A stretch of DNA of 41,710 nucleotides from Pseudomonadaceae bacterium UBA836 (lineage in GTDB: Bacteria; Pseudomonadota; Gammaproteobacteria; Pseudomonadales; Pseudomonadaceae), in assembly GCA_002296055.1 (NCBI GenBank), contig DBHE01000085.1:1-41710 (forward strand), read 5' to 3'. A model generated the notes under the pieces. It was not told the DNA's origin, did no database searches, and saw only the letters and a list, made by a program, of their open reading frames with translations. The position numbers were made by a program, and so were the translations under genes. Positions 1-8,074 of the stretch are shown here, one piece after another (the first letter of the stretch is position 1; each line of letters starts with the position of its first letter).

Positions 1-93
1 CTCGCCGTAAAAGGCGAAAGGCGGGTTCCACTACAGCAGCAAGCCAAATCTTTTGCACGCCGCTCGACACAAGCACCCTAGCACGGCAGTAAT
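1..93. other. window edge, no gene recognised
   Basis: This leading stretch lies downstream of the minus-strand thioesterase gene. I see no convincing reading frame, tRNA or hairpin with a T-tract in it. It may hold the end of a neighbouring transcription unit that lies outside the window. Confidence 0.5.
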
Positions 94-888
94 CTACCCA
101 AACACCGTAACCGTCTGCCGACTGATCGCCACCAGTTCACCAGCCGGATTCCAGATCATCGCCGAGCAGTGACCGTAGCCGTCACGAGCATGCTCGATAG
201 TGGCCTTATACAACAGCCAACCATCCGCCCCCACCGGCGGCTGGGGCTGAACAAACTCGATGGTCCAGGTCAGGGAACTGGCCGGTGCCCGCTCTTTCAG
301 ATGCGGCAGTACGGCTGGCGGCCACACATCGACCAGGCCGACCAGGTGCACCTCGTCAAAGTGATCGAACTGCTCATCAAAGCGCATCCAGCCACCCATT
401 TCGCGCTTGCGGCTGTTAGTGCAGGGATAATCACCGAAGGTCCAGCGGGTGTCGAAGTAACGCAAGAAATTGGGCATCACACCCTCGACAAAGGGAGTAC
501 GCTGGCACCCGTCAGGCGCAGGCGCGCTGGGCGCCGGCTCAGCCGCCACATCCACGCTGGAGGGCCGCCCCGCGCCAAAGCTGCCTTGCACGATGCACAT
601 GGTCTGGCCATTTTGCACCGCGCGGCCCAGCACCTGGGTCACAGCGCGCCCTTCACGCAGGATCTCGGCTTCTACCTGCACCGGCTCACCCGGCTGCACT
701 GGGCCGACAAAGGTAATCGCCAGTGAGCGCACCGGTCGCGGCTCGCTCAGACTAGCCCGCATCCCACGCAGTACCAGGGCAGCGACCAATCCGCCATACC
801 CGGCGCGGCCCTGGGCCCACTCTGGCGGAATGGTCAGACTGCGGTCAGGGGATTGGTCAAAGGCGGCAAGCAGAGCAGCAAAATTCAT
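94..888 (-). CDS. acyl-CoA thioesterase family protein (double hotdog)
   Basis: Predicted to hydrolyse acyl-CoA thioesters in the cytoplasm; the substrate cannot be read from sequence. The 264-residue length fits a two-hotdog TesB-like or 4HBT_3 protein. The N-terminal part carries the pattern WAQGRAGYGGLVAALVLRG typical of the first hotdog helix, and the second half (from about residue 150) repeats the fold with a VGLVDVWPP stretch. I chose the ATG at 888 because it has GGAAA about nine bases upstream; a TTG in frame at 909 would add seven residues and has no better signal. It is a single gene, 76 bp beyond the end of the ycjX-ycjF cluster on the same strand. The family call is fairly secure, the specific reaction is not. 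Confidence 0.8.
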   Translation of the reverse strand: MNFAALLAAFDQSPDRSLTIPPEWAQGRAGYGGLVAALVLRGMRASLSEPRPVRSLAITFVGPVQPGEPVQVEAEILREGRAVTQVLGRAVQNGQTMCIVQGSFGAGRPSSVDVAAEPAPSAPAPDGCQRTPFVEGVMPNFLRYFDTRWTFGDYPCTNSRKREMGGWMRFDEQFDHFDEVHLVGLVDVWPPAVLPHLKERAPASSLTWTIEFVQPQPPVGADGWLLYKATIEHARDGYGHCSAMIWNPAGELVAISRQTVTVFG

Positions 889-942
889 GGTCGTTTTCCA
901 GGCAATCAAACAAAGCCGACCATTATAAGCGATCTCAGGAGC

Positions 943-958
943 CTGTTGCCGTTTCGTT
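943..958. repeat. short copy of the repeat-element end found at 41595
   Basis: The 16 bases CTGTTGCCGTTTCGTT occur here and again at 41595-41610, in the same orientation. The following bases (cacccgtcag here, agcccgcctg there) are also similar. The copy lies seven bases from the stop codon of the neighbouring gene. It may be the remnant of an end of the same dispersed element. Confidence 0.55.
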
Positions 959-964
959 CACCCG

Positions 965-1660
965 TCAGCGCGGCGCCTTATGCTGCAAGCGCAAGCCACA
1001 AAGCCAACCCAGAGCAAGCCAGGCCGGGGGCATGTCCGGCCAGTCTGCTGCGCCAATATCCAACAGCTCAAAGCCGGGCTCGCCAGCTCGCGCCATCAGC
1101 CTCTCGTACCACCAGACCAGGTAGAACCCATTACCAGTCGCGTGCTGACCAGCCAGTTGCGCCCGCAGGCGCATGGGTAGCGAGGCAAACAGCAGTTCAT
1201 CCAACGCGCTGAAGATACGCTGCTCATTCTCCAGGTAAGCAGCCTGGGCGGCGGGTTGCAGACCCATTTGCGCCGCCAGAATGACCAGTTGGGCCGCGTA
1301 GTCGCGGTGTGTGGTCAAGGGGTTGAGCTGGCTGCGCCAATCCAGCTGGGCGCGCTCGATGGCTTCCAGCAGGGTATTGGCGCCCGCGCTAGGTGCATCC
1401 AGTAACGCCGCCAGCCAACGGCGCTGAAAACCCGGCAACCGTGCTATCCACACCAGCAGTTCCGCGCTGCTCGAGCCAGCTTGCGGCTGCCAGTTTACGG
1501 CTTCCTGTTCGCTCAGCTCGGCTACCCGCTGCATGCGCCGCTGCCAGCTGGCCGGCAGCAACTGCTCTCGCAATGCGTCCCAGCGTGCGCCCAGTTGCGA
1601 CTGTTTTTCCGCCAGCCAGCGCTCAGCCAGCCAACGCCGTCTCGACTTATAGGCGCCCAT
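965..1660 (-). CDS. uncharacterised protein, third gene of the ycjX-ycjF operon
   Basis: I do not recognise a family. The 231-residue product is rich in Trp, Leu, Ala, Gln and Arg. It starts with a strongly basic helix-prone stretch (MGAYKSRRRWLAERWLAEKQ), has no signal peptide, and shows no convincing transmembrane segment apart from a weakly hydrophobic patch near the C-terminus (PPAWLALGWLCGLRLQ). Its ATG overlaps the end of ycjF by 14 bases, so translation is very likely coupled to that gene, which in turn overlaps ycjX. A role with the YcjX/YcjF membrane-associated P-loop system is inferred from position only. The coding call rests on the long frame and the coupled start. Confidence 0.75.
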   Translation of the reverse strand: MGAYKSRRRWLAERWLAEKQSQLGARWDALREQLLPASWQRRMQRVAELSEQEAVNWQPQAGSSSAELLVWIARLPGFQRRWLAALLDAPSAGANTLLEAIERAQLDWRSQLNPLTTHRDYAAQLVILAAQMGLQPAAQAAYLENEQRIFSALDELLFASLPMRLRAQLAGQHATGNGFYLVWWYERLMARAGEPGFELLDIGAADWPDMPPAWLALGWLCGLRLQHKAPR

Positions 1661-2669
1661 CGTTCAGTTGCCCCAGTCGTTCTTTCATCATACGAATAAT
1701 GCCCTTGTTATCCTCAACCAGCATCTGCGCCTCAGCTACCGGCACCGCGCGGCACAAGTCCAACGTAAAGTGCCCCAGCCGCGAGCTGTACAAACCAATC
1801 CCAACGCCCTGCCCCACCCGTGCCGCCAGCTTTTCCAGCAAGCCCGACAACAGCGAATCGCTGAGCGCACTGACCGCCACTTCGGTGCCACCGGCCAAAG
1901 CGATATTACGCAACACATGACGTGCCAGCCGCCAGCGACTAAGGCGGCCAATCGGCAGTCCGTAGCACACCGCCACCCGTTGCATCAGACGAATATTGCG
2001 CCACACCACCAGCAGCAGGTCGACCGCAACCCATGGGCTGGACGCCACCAGTACGCCGGTACTGACCGACTCCTGGCGAATGATTTGCCGGGCGCGCTGA
2101 TCGATTGGCTGATAAAACTGCAGATTCAGCCGCTGACTGATCTCACGCGCGTCGTGAGAGCCATCCAGATCGGCGCAGGCACGGGCCAATAGCGGGGCAA
2201 GCGGGCTGTCCGCGTAGACACCCTGCAGGCGATCCAGCCAGTCTTCCGCTACCCGCTGGCCGGGCTCACGCAACGCCTGCTGCATTTCGCCACGCAGCTG
2301 CTCCAGCTCACTCAAGCGATGGCGCTGGCGCCGCAGATCGCGCCAGGCCAGCAGCCCGGTGCCAGCTAACGCGGTACCCACAGCGCCCACCAGCCCACCC
2401 CACAGGGGTTGCCATTGCCAGGCCTGCCACGTCCACTCGCCCCACTGCAGCGCAGCGCCCCCCAAAGCAACACCCAAACCCAGCCCCCACAGCCGGCGCG
2501 GCCAGCGACTCGGTGGTGGCGCATTGAGTGTGGAGGGCAACTCAGGTACGTCCTGGGCTTGCTCGCCGGGCAAGGTATCGGCGGCGCCCAGCAGCTCGGT
2601 ACGACGAGTCGGGTCTTCAGCGGCGTTCTGCCAGGTATCAAGAATCCGGGTCTTTTGGTCACTACTCAC
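1647..2669 (-). CDS. ycjF: YcjF family membrane protein (TIGR01620/DUF697)
   Basis: Inner-membrane protein of unknown biochemical role that accompanies the P-loop protein YcjX in many proteobacteria. The 340 residues show a charged N-terminal region, two adjacent hydrophobic segments at roughly residues 55-75 and 90-110 (WGLGLGVALGGAALQW and GGLVGAVGTALAGTGLLAW), and a C-terminal half with the DUF697-like region including SPWVAVDLLLVVWRNIRLM. It starts with GTG inside the tetranucleotide GTGA that also contains the ycjX stop codon, a classic coupled junction. Phage-shock or sigma-32 control is known for the E. coli homologues; I see no such promoter here because the gene lies inside the operon. 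Confidence 0.88.
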   Translation of the reverse strand: MSSDQKTRILDTWQNAAEDPTRRTELLGAADTLPGEQAQDVPELPSTLNAPPPSRWPRRLWGLGLGVALGGAALQWGEWTWQAWQWQPLWGGLVGAVGTALAGTGLLAWRDLRRQRHRLSELEQLRGEMQQALREPGQRVAEDWLDRLQGVYADSPLAPLLARACADLDGSHDAREISQRLNLQFYQPIDQRARQIIRQESVSTGVLVASSPWVAVDLLLVVWRNIRLMQRVAVCYGLPIGRLSRWRLARHVLRNIALAGGTEVAVSALSDSLLSGLLEKLAARVGQGVGIGLYSSRLGHFTLDLCRAVPVAEAQMLVEDNKGIIRMMKERLGQLNDGRL

Positions 2670-4027
2670 GGCTCGGCTCCTTCAATCAACCAGGCAATCA
2701 GGTCGTCCATGCGGTAGTGCGGGAAGGGCTCGCTACGATGTAGCCCTGGCGGCGGACGCAGCGGCAGCAGATCAGGGCTGCTGACTTGCAGTGACTGCGG
2801 CAGGTGCGCAGGGATGTCACCAGGCCGATAACGCACCCACCCCTCTTCACCCTGCAGCCCAGCCACCAGCGCCTCGCCTTCCTGCCGCGTTGCGCGAATC
2901 GCCGATAGCGGCAGGCCTCGCACCTCAACACCGCCATGCCGCACATCAGCTAGTCGATCAACCATCAGGTCCTCCAGGCATTGCTGCACTGCCCGCTGCT
3001 GCTCGGGGCTGACCTTATCGACCTTGGTGGCGCAAAACGCGAGCCGGCCGATGCGCGGCCGAAAGCGGAACAAGCGGGCCAGCAAGCTGCTGCGACCATA
3101 ATCAAAACTGGTGAGCACCGCCTCAAGGGCGTCGCGCAGGTCGGTCAGCGCTGCCTCACCGGCGTCCATAGGGCCAAGCATATCAACCAGCAGAATCTGC
3201 TGATCAAGATGCCGAAAGTGCTGCTCAAAGAAGCCACGCACTACGAAATCACGGTAGTAATTAAAACGCGCCTGGCACACCGCCCACCAGCTGCCCTGCT
3301 CGCCCGCGCTGTGTCGATTGGCTTGCAGTAAGGGCACAAACTGCAGCATCTGCGGTGCGACATCGCTGCCCGGCTGCAGAAAGCGCGCCGGCTGATTGCG
3401 CGACAGGCCGGCCTCGCTGCGACAGCGTTGCAGAAACTGCCGCCACTGCTCCGTCAACTCGGCGAGCAGCGCAGGGTCCTCCGGCGCCGCCGGATCCAGA
3501 TTCAACAAGGTTTCGCGCAACGGGCCAGCAAGCGAGCGACGTGGCTCGGCCTCCAACCATTGGCGCATCTGTTCACACCACTGGCCGTAGTCCAGCTGCA
3601 GTAGCGGCAAATCCAGCAACCATTCACCAGGGTAATCAAGAATCTCCAGACGCAATTGGCGAGTTGATTGCAGCTTGCGCAGCAGCCCTTGCGGTCGAAA
3701 GCGCAAATCGATCACCACCCGCGACAAGTCGCTGGTGGACTCTGGCCAGCGCGCCGGCTGGGCCGACAAAGCGCCAAGCGACTCAAGATAAGGAAAGGCA
3801 CGCTCCACATCATCGCGCTGCCAGCGTACCGACTCGAGCCGGTCAAAGGGCGCACGTCGGGCTAGCAGGCCCTTGTTGTGGTTTTCCAGCTGGTTAATCA
3901 GGCTGGTGATGAAGGTGGTCTTGCCGGCCCCGCTGAGACCGGTGACGCCAATGCGCAAACGCTGCTGACCCAGGCTCTCGGCACGTTGTGCCACTTGCTT
4001 GAACCAGTTCGCAGAATTATTTGCCAC
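2666..4027 (-). CDS. ycjX: YcjX family P-loop protein (DUF463)
   Basis: Putative ATP- or GTP-binding stress protein with an unknown substrate. A Walker A motif GLSGAGKT is visible at residues 30-37, followed by a typical long YcjX body of 453 residues in total, with LEILDYPGEWLLDLP as the switch-like region and a second motif ILLVDMLGPMDAGE. The chosen start is GTG, with TGGAG about ten bases upstream. It is the first gene of a three-gene operon with ycjF (4-base overlap) and an unknown gene. It is divergent from the TM2-domain gene across 75 bp. The family call is secure from the P-loop and the ycjF partner. Confidence 0.9.
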   Translation of the reverse strand: MANNSANWFKQVAQRAESLGQQRLRIGVTGLSGAGKTTFITSLINQLENHNKGLLARRAPFDRLESVRWQRDDVERAFPYLESLGALSAQPARWPESTSDLSRVVIDLRFRPQGLLRKLQSTRQLRLEILDYPGEWLLDLPLLQLDYGQWCEQMRQWLEAEPRRSLAGPLRETLLNLDPAAPEDPALLAELTEQWRQFLQRCRSEAGLSRNQPARFLQPGSDVAPQMLQFVPLLQANRHSAGEQGSWWAVCQARFNYYRDFVVRGFFEQHFRHLDQQILLVDMLGPMDAGEAALTDLRDALEAVLTSFDYGRSSLLARLFRFRPRIGRLAFCATKVDKVSPEQQRAVQQCLEDLMVDRLADVRHGGVEVRGLPLSAIRATRQEGEALVAGLQGEEGWVRYRPGDIPAHLPQSLQVSSPDLLPLRPPPGLHRSEPFPHYRMDDLIAWLIEGAEP

Positions 4028-4102
4028 GCTGCAGGCACTCCAGAAATCATTTATGGTCTATGACCAGTATTACACAACCACCCACTGCAAAGAGGCACCC
4101 TA

Positions 4103-4504
4103 ATGGCGTATTCGGATTCCCACAGCAAGGCTATCGGCTACCTTCTCTGGATTTTCGGATTCATGGGTGCACACCGCTTCTATTACGGCAAACCCTGGAC
4201 AGGCACCCTGTGGTTTTTCACCCTGGGCCTGTTTTTCATCGGCTGGATCATCGACTTGTTTCTGATCCCCAGCATGGATCGCGCCGCTGACCGCCGCTTC
4301 CGCACCGGACGAATCAACTTCAATCTCAGCTGGATCCTGCTGACCTTCCTCGGCATCTTTGGCGCCCACCGCCTGTATATGGGCAAGTGGATCACCGCCA
4401 TCATCTACTTCTTCACCGGCGGCCTGCTGTTGGTCGGTGTGCTTTATGACTACTGGACCCTGAATGAGCAAATCTCGGTCGAAAACATGCGTCGCGAGTG
4501 GTAA
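4103..4504 (+). CDS. TM2 domain-containing membrane protein
   Basis: Small inner-membrane protein of 133 residues with no known enzymatic role. Two TM2-like units are visible in tandem. The first is at about residues 10-60, with the signature GFMGAHRFYYGKPWTG followed by a hydrophobic helix ending in IDLF. The second is at about 72-122, with GIFGAHRLYMGKW and a helix ending in YDYWTL. Each unit has two hydrophobic segments, so four membrane passes are expected. An AGAGG ribosome site precedes the ATG at a good distance. The gene stands alone and runs into a strong terminator at 4518-4558. Confidence 0.88.
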   Translation: MAYSDSHSKAIGYLLWIFGFMGAHRFYYGKPWTGTLWFFTLGLFFIGWIIDLFLIPSMDRAADRRFRTGRINFNLSWILLTFLGIFGAHRLYMGKWITAIIYFFTGGLLLVGVLYDYWTLNEQISVENMRREW

Positions 4505-4517
4505 CCCTTCAGCGCAG

Positions 4518-4558
4518 AACACAAAAAAGCCGTCGCTAAGCGACGGCTTTTTTGTGTT
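4518..4558. terminator. bidirectional intrinsic terminator between TM2 gene and ycgL
   Basis: The arms GCCGTCGC (4529-4536) and GCGACGGC (4540-4547) enclose a TAA loop. They are extended by A-rich and T-rich flanks (aacacaaaaaa / ttttttgtgtt), which give a T-tract on either strand. It lies between the plus-strand TM2 gene and the minus-strand ycgL gene, so it can serve both. Confidence 0.9.
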
Positions 4559-4567
4559 CAACCCGCA

Positions 4568-4861
4568 TTAAACCGGGTCATTGCGGGTCAGCAGTTCCTC
4601 GGGCAGGTGCTGAATATAGTCATCCTGCTGTGGCGGCATCTGCACGTGAAACCCTTGTGTCTGCAGATTCTCCAACACCTTGTGCACATCCTCCTGGGCC
4701 AGCTTGCGCTCGGGCCCCAAATCCAGGTCCAGAGCATGCTCCAGCCTGCCAATGTAGTGCACAAGCGCCTCCGGCAGCTCATCCAGCGCTTGATCCCGTA
4801 ACACGTACAGGTACATGCCTTGGCGTTTACAGCTCCGATAGACCGAACAGGGCAGTGTCAT
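4568..4861 (-). CDS. ycgL: YcgL domain-containing protein
   Basis: Small cytoplasmic protein of 97 residues belonging to the YcgL family, whose function is not established. Typical family features are visible: the opening [16 protein letters not shown], the central [20 protein letters not shown] and the C-terminal segment [18 protein letters not shown]. Its ATG lies in the sequence ATGA, which also holds the TGA stop codon of rnd, so translation should be coupled to RNase D. The rnd-ycgL pairing is conserved in Pseudomonas. It ends just before the bidirectional terminator. Confidence 0.9.
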   Translation of the reverse strand: MTLPCSVYRSCKRQGMYLYVLRDQALDELPEALVHYIGRLEHALDLDLGPERKLAQEDVHKVLENLQTQGFHVQMPPQQDDYIQHLPEELLTRNDPV

Positions 4862-6006
4862 TCTGTTACCTCCACCGCATTATTGGCAGCATTCAGCAGT
4901 GCCTCTCCCAACAGCTCACGCCGCCATCCGGTCAACTCGTCAGGCAGCCGATAAGGGCCATTCGGGTAGCCAGTTCGCACCATGGCTTCCAGCACCTTCT
5001 TGCGCAACATGATCTCGGGGGCGATTCCGCGGCGCTCGGCTTCGAGCTGCCCTACCTTCCTCAACCGCTTCAGCAACCGGTTGGCGGCTGCGGGCAAGGG
5101 CTCGGGCAACCGCGCTGGATAATCGGCCGGCGGCACGTTTTGGCCATCGCGGATCAATTGCAGCAGTGTCTCGCCCTCTTGCCGCACCGTACGCGGGTGC
5201 ATGTCCTCAATGCGAGACAATGCCTGGGTAGTATCGGGTCGGCGCTGTGCCAGCGGGCAAAGCGTGCGTTCGCGCAGCAGACGGTTGCGCGCTACATCCC
5301 GCTCACGGGCTTCGCGCTCACGCCAGGCGGCAAGTACCTGAACAATCGCCAAATCGGCCGGCTCCAGGCGCCATGCTTGCTTGACTTGCTGGTAGGCCAG
5401 CTCCGGCTCAATCACCTGCGTGCTCGCTGCAACCTGCTCGGCGGTATCGGCCAACAGCCAGTCCGTCAGCCCTGCAGCGTCCAACCGAGGAGCCATGATC
5501 TGGTAGAGTTCCGCCAGATGCTGCGCATCGCGGGCGGCGTATTCAATTTGCGCCGAGCTCAACGGGCGTTGTAGCCAATCGGAGCGGGTTTCATCCTTTG
5601 GCAGGTCAATACGCAGCAACTCGCTGACCAACCGGGAATACCCCATTGAAAAATCCATACCTAAAAACGCCGCAGCCAGCTGGGTATCAAACAACGGTGC
5701 CGGCAGCGCGCCGCACAGGCGGGAAAACACTTCCAGATCTTCGCTGCAGGCGTGCAGCACCTTTACTACCGCCGGGTCTTGCAGCAACGTAACCAGGGGC
5801 GTCCAGTCGCGGATTTCCAACGGGTCAATCAGAAAGGCGCGCTCACCATCGCCGACCTGAATCAGGCCCGCAATCGGATAGAATGTTTCAGTGCGAACAA
5901 ACTCAGTATCAACCGCAACAAACGGCAAGGTTTGCCAGTGCGCACAGCAACGAGCCAGTTCAGCGTCGTTATCAATCATCAGGGGTTTTGCCAACGGCGT
6001 AGTCAT
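4858..6006 (-). CDS. rnd: ribonuclease D
   Basis: 3'-to-5' exoribonuclease that trims tRNA precursors and other structured RNAs in the cytoplasm. The DEDDy catalytic set is visible: D33 and E35 in [16 protein letters not shown]90 in [10 protein letters not shown], and Y156 with D160 in [11 protein letters not shown]-terminal HRDC region follows from about residue 205 (the [17 protein letters not shown] segment). The 382-residue length is normal. The ATG start has AAGGT upstream. A good -10 match TATACT occurs on this strand (plus positions 6034-6039), about 30 bases from the start codon, but I see no strong -35. It is the first gene of the rnd-ycgL pair and divergent from the chemoreceptor. 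Confidence 0.95.
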   Translation of the reverse strand: MTTPLAKPLMIDNDAELARCCAHWQTLPFVAVDTEFVRTETFYPIAGLIQVGDGERAFLIDPLEIRDWTPLVTLLQDPAVVKVLHACSEDLEVFSRLCGALPAPLFDTQLAAAFLGMDFSMGYSRLVSELLRIDLPKDETRSDWLQRPLSSAQIEYAARDAQHLAELYQIMAPRLDAAGLTDWLLADTAEQVAASTQVIEPELAYQQVKQAWRLEPADLAIVQVLAAWREREARERDVARNRLLRERTLCPLAQRRPDTTQALSRIEDMHPRTVRQEGETLLQLIRDGQNVPPADYPARLPEPLPAAANRLLKRLRKVGQLEAERRGIAPEIMLRKKVLEAMVRTGYPNGPYRLPDELTGWRRELLGEALLNAANNAVEVTE

Positions 6007-6078
6007 GGGCGACCTTATTTGTAAACTGCGCGCAGTATAACTGATCAGCTACCGCTCTGCCGTGCCTGACAGAGCGCT

Positions 6079-6105
6079 TCAAGTTTGACCGGAATCAACC
6101 GATAT
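6079..6105 (+). promoter_or_regulatory. sigma-28 (FliA) type promoter for the chemoreceptor
   Basis: The sequence TCAAGTTT at 6079-6086, an 11-base spacer and ACCGATAT at 6098-6105 match the FliA consensus (TAAAGTTT, N11, GCCGATAA) at 13 of 16 positions with the exact spacing. It points at the methyl-accepting chemotaxis gene whose ATG is about 80 bases downstream. This would place the receptor under flagellar late-gene control, as is known for many receptors in gammaproteobacteria. Confidence 0.8.
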
Positions 6106-6186
6106 AACACAAAGACAACGGATACTGGCACCTGAATGAGGCCAGTCTGTCGACCGTTTCCGTTCCCATCGTGCTCTGGAGTATGC

Positions 6187-7602
6187 ATGCGTTTTCTTCA
6201 ACACCTGCCGCTGAAATACAAGTTTTGGGCAGTCAACGGTGTCGCTTTTGTCGCCACACTGGCCCTGGTTCTGGTTGCTCTTTGGGTTGAGCAGCACAGC
6301 ATCGAACATCAGCGGCAGCAGCTGGCTCAGGCCATCGCGGCCAGCCCGGCCACCCAGGCCCAGGCCGAGGGCATAGAGTGGATCACTGCCCCGGGCGGAC
6401 AAACCGGCAGCAATCGCTGGCTGGACGCCGGTGAACTCGGCGCACAGGCCGAGCGCTATACCGGCGCGTGGCTGGCAGGTGACGGCAAAGCGCTGGCGGT
6501 AGAGCGACAGGATTTCACCCAGTTGCTGCTGGCCAGAGCACCCTTATACGCCGCAACGGTTTTTGTGCTGATGCTGCTGGTGCTGCTGGTGTCGCAACTC
6601 CTGATCTCCTTTATCACCCGGCACATTCTGGCGTTGCGAGACGTGATGATTGCAGTGCAGAACAGCGGCGATCTGACACTGCGCGCGCAGTCCGACTCGA
6701 AGGACGAAGTAGGGTCCATGGCCCGAGCCTTCAACGCCATGCAACAGGCTCAACAGCAGGTGGTATCTTCCGTACGCCAGGCCGCGCTGGAGTTGGACCA
6801 GGGCGCTATGGCGCTTGCCGGGCTGATGAGCCAGGTACGCGATGGCATGGTTTCCCAGCAGGGAGAAACCGACCAAGTGGCGGCAGCGGTAAACGAAATG
6901 AGTGCCACCGTGCAGGACATCGCCGGCAGCACCGCGCTGTCACGCGACCAGTCCACCCAGGCCAACACCCTGGCCACCCGCGGACGTGATCAGGTGTTGC
7001 AGGTGCGCCAAACCATCACCGGTCTTGTCACCAGCATCGACCGCTGCACCGAGCACATGCACCAGCTCTCTAGCCACAGCCAAGAAATCAGCGGCGTGGT
7101 ACGCGTGATTCGCGAAATTGCCGAGCAGACTAACCTGCTGGCCCTGAATGCCGCTATCGAAGCCGCGCGGGCGGGCGAGTCGGGCCGCGGGTTTGCCGTG
7201 GTCGCAGACGAAGTGCGGGCACTGGCACAACGGGTACAAAGCTCGACCGATGACATTCAGCGAATGATCGAGGCGTTGCAAAATGGCACAGAGGTGGCAG
7301 TTGAAGACATGCAGGCCAGCGCCGGTCTGACCCATGCATCGGTTGAACAGGTAGCCGACGCCGGTGAATCACTGCACGAGATTGCCGCAGCAGTCAGCCA
7401 GATCAGTGAGGGCAACAGCGAAATCGCCTCAGCGGTGGAGCAGCAAAGTCAGGTGGCCGATGCCATCACTCAAAGCGTGGTAGAGATTCGCGACGTGACC
7501 GAGCGCACCGTGGAGCAGACTGTGTCCAGCGCAGCAACCAGCGAGCAGCTGGCTCGCCTGGCGCACCAGCTGACCGAGGCAGTCAGCCGTCTGCGCAGCT
7601 GA
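6187..7602 (+). CDS. methyl-accepting chemotaxis protein with a short periplasmic domain
   Basis: Inner-membrane chemoreceptor that controls CheA through the cytoplasmic hairpin. The first membrane helix is at residues 13-34. A periplasmic part of only about 84 residues follows, then the second helix ([20 protein letters not shown]), a HAMP region and the signalling domain with its hairpin tip around residue 313 ([19 protein letters not shown]). The ATG at 6187 has TGGAG upstream; an in-frame ATG at 6136 would add an unlikely Pro/Cys-rich leader. The periplasmic part is smaller than Cache or four-helix-bundle sensors and I cannot name its ligand. No CheR-docking pentapeptide is seen at the C-terminus (ends RLRS). 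It is a single gene behind a sigma-28 promoter. Confidence 0.93.
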   Translation: MRFLQHLPLKYKFWAVNGVAFVATLALVLVALWVEQHSIEHQRQQLAQAIAASPATQAQAEGIEWITAPGGQTGSNRWLDAGELGAQAERYTGAWLAGDGKALAVERQDFTQLLLARAPLYAATVFVLMLLVLLVSQLLISFITRHILALRDVMIAVQNSGDLTLRAQSDSKDEVGSMARAFNAMQQAQQQVVSSVRQAALELDQGAMALAGLMSQVRDGMVSQQGETDQVAAAVNEMSATVQDIAGSTALSRDQSTQANTLATRGRDQVLQVRQTITGLVTSIDRCTEHMHQLSSHSQEISGVVRVIREIAEQTNLLALNAAIEAARAGESGRGFAVVADEVRALAQRVQSSTDDIQRMIEALQNGTEVAVEDMQASAGLTHASVEQVADAGESLHEIAAAVSQISEGNSEIASAVEQQSQVADAITQSVVEIRDVTERTVEQTVSSAATSEQLARLAHQLTEAVSRLRS

Positions 7603-7605
7603 CCT

Positions 7606-7633
7606 GCATCGGGCGGCGCACGCCGCCCGATGC
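7606..7633. terminator. strong hairpin between convergent chemoreceptor and HhH genes
   Basis: A 13-base perfect inverted repeat (GCATCGGGCGGCG / CGCCGCCCGATGC) separated by two bases starts four bases after the chemoreceptor stop codon. No T-tract follows on either strand. It may stop transcription with help from Rho, or protect 3' ends, between the two convergent genes. Confidence 0.6.
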
Positions 7634-7643
7634 GGCTTACTGC

Positions 7644-7922
7644 TTATTCGAGCACAATGCGTTCTGCGTTATTGCTCAGGGTGCTGGCGCCGATCCCCTT
7701 TACCGCCGCCAGTGACTCTACCGAGCCAAAGGCGCCGTGCTCATCGCGATAGGCGACAATAGCCTCGGCCTTGGCCTCACCTACGCCTTGCAGCACTTCG
7801 GCCAGCTCAGCCGCACTGGCCGTGTTGATATTGACGGTTGGGCCCGCCCCCTCTTGCGCCCAGACGGGCGAAACCAGCAGGCAGCTCATAACCAGAGTCA
7901 TTGCAGTCAGTAGTTGTCGCAT
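7644..7922 (-). CDS. secreted ComEA-like helix-hairpin-helix protein
   Basis: Predicted periplasmic DNA-binding protein of 92 residues. It has a signal peptide (MRQLLTAMTLVMSCLLVSPVWA, cleavage after about residue 22) and then a ComEA-type tandem helix-hairpin-helix domain. Its key segments are NINTASAAELAEVLQGVGEA and SLAAVKGIGASTL. ComEA proteins take part in DNA uptake in competent bacteria. Short forms like this are common in Pseudomonas and their contribution to uptake is not certain. The start at 7922 is supported by GGAGGAAG upstream; a longer frame to 7979 would bury the signal peptide. It lies alone, downstream of the metZ terminator. Confidence 0.88.
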   Translation of the reverse strand: MRQLLTAMTLVMSCLLVSPVWAQEGAGPTVNINTASAAELAEVLQGVGEAKAEAIVAYRDEHGAFGSVESLAAVKGIGASTLSNNAERIVLE

Positions 7923-8004
7923 CTTCACTTCCTCCATGTGATTGATTAACGCCGCACTGAAGGAACAGACTTCAGCCACTATCCCTGCGGCCTCCGAAAA
8001 CTAG

Positions 8005-8042
8005 AATAAAAAAGGCCGCAGAGCGATACGCCCTGCGGCCTT
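8005..8042 (-). terminator. intrinsic terminator of the purF-metZ transcript
   Basis: On the minus strand AAGGCCGCAG pairs with CTGCGGCCTT (plus 8012-8021 and 8033-8042), an inner GCG/CGC pair tightens the loop, and the right arm is followed by a run of T. It lies 32 bases past the metZ stop codon and closes the long minus-strand gene block. Confidence 0.85.
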
Positions 8043-8074
8043 GGTGTGACCTGACTCGCAGCTTGCTTTACAGA

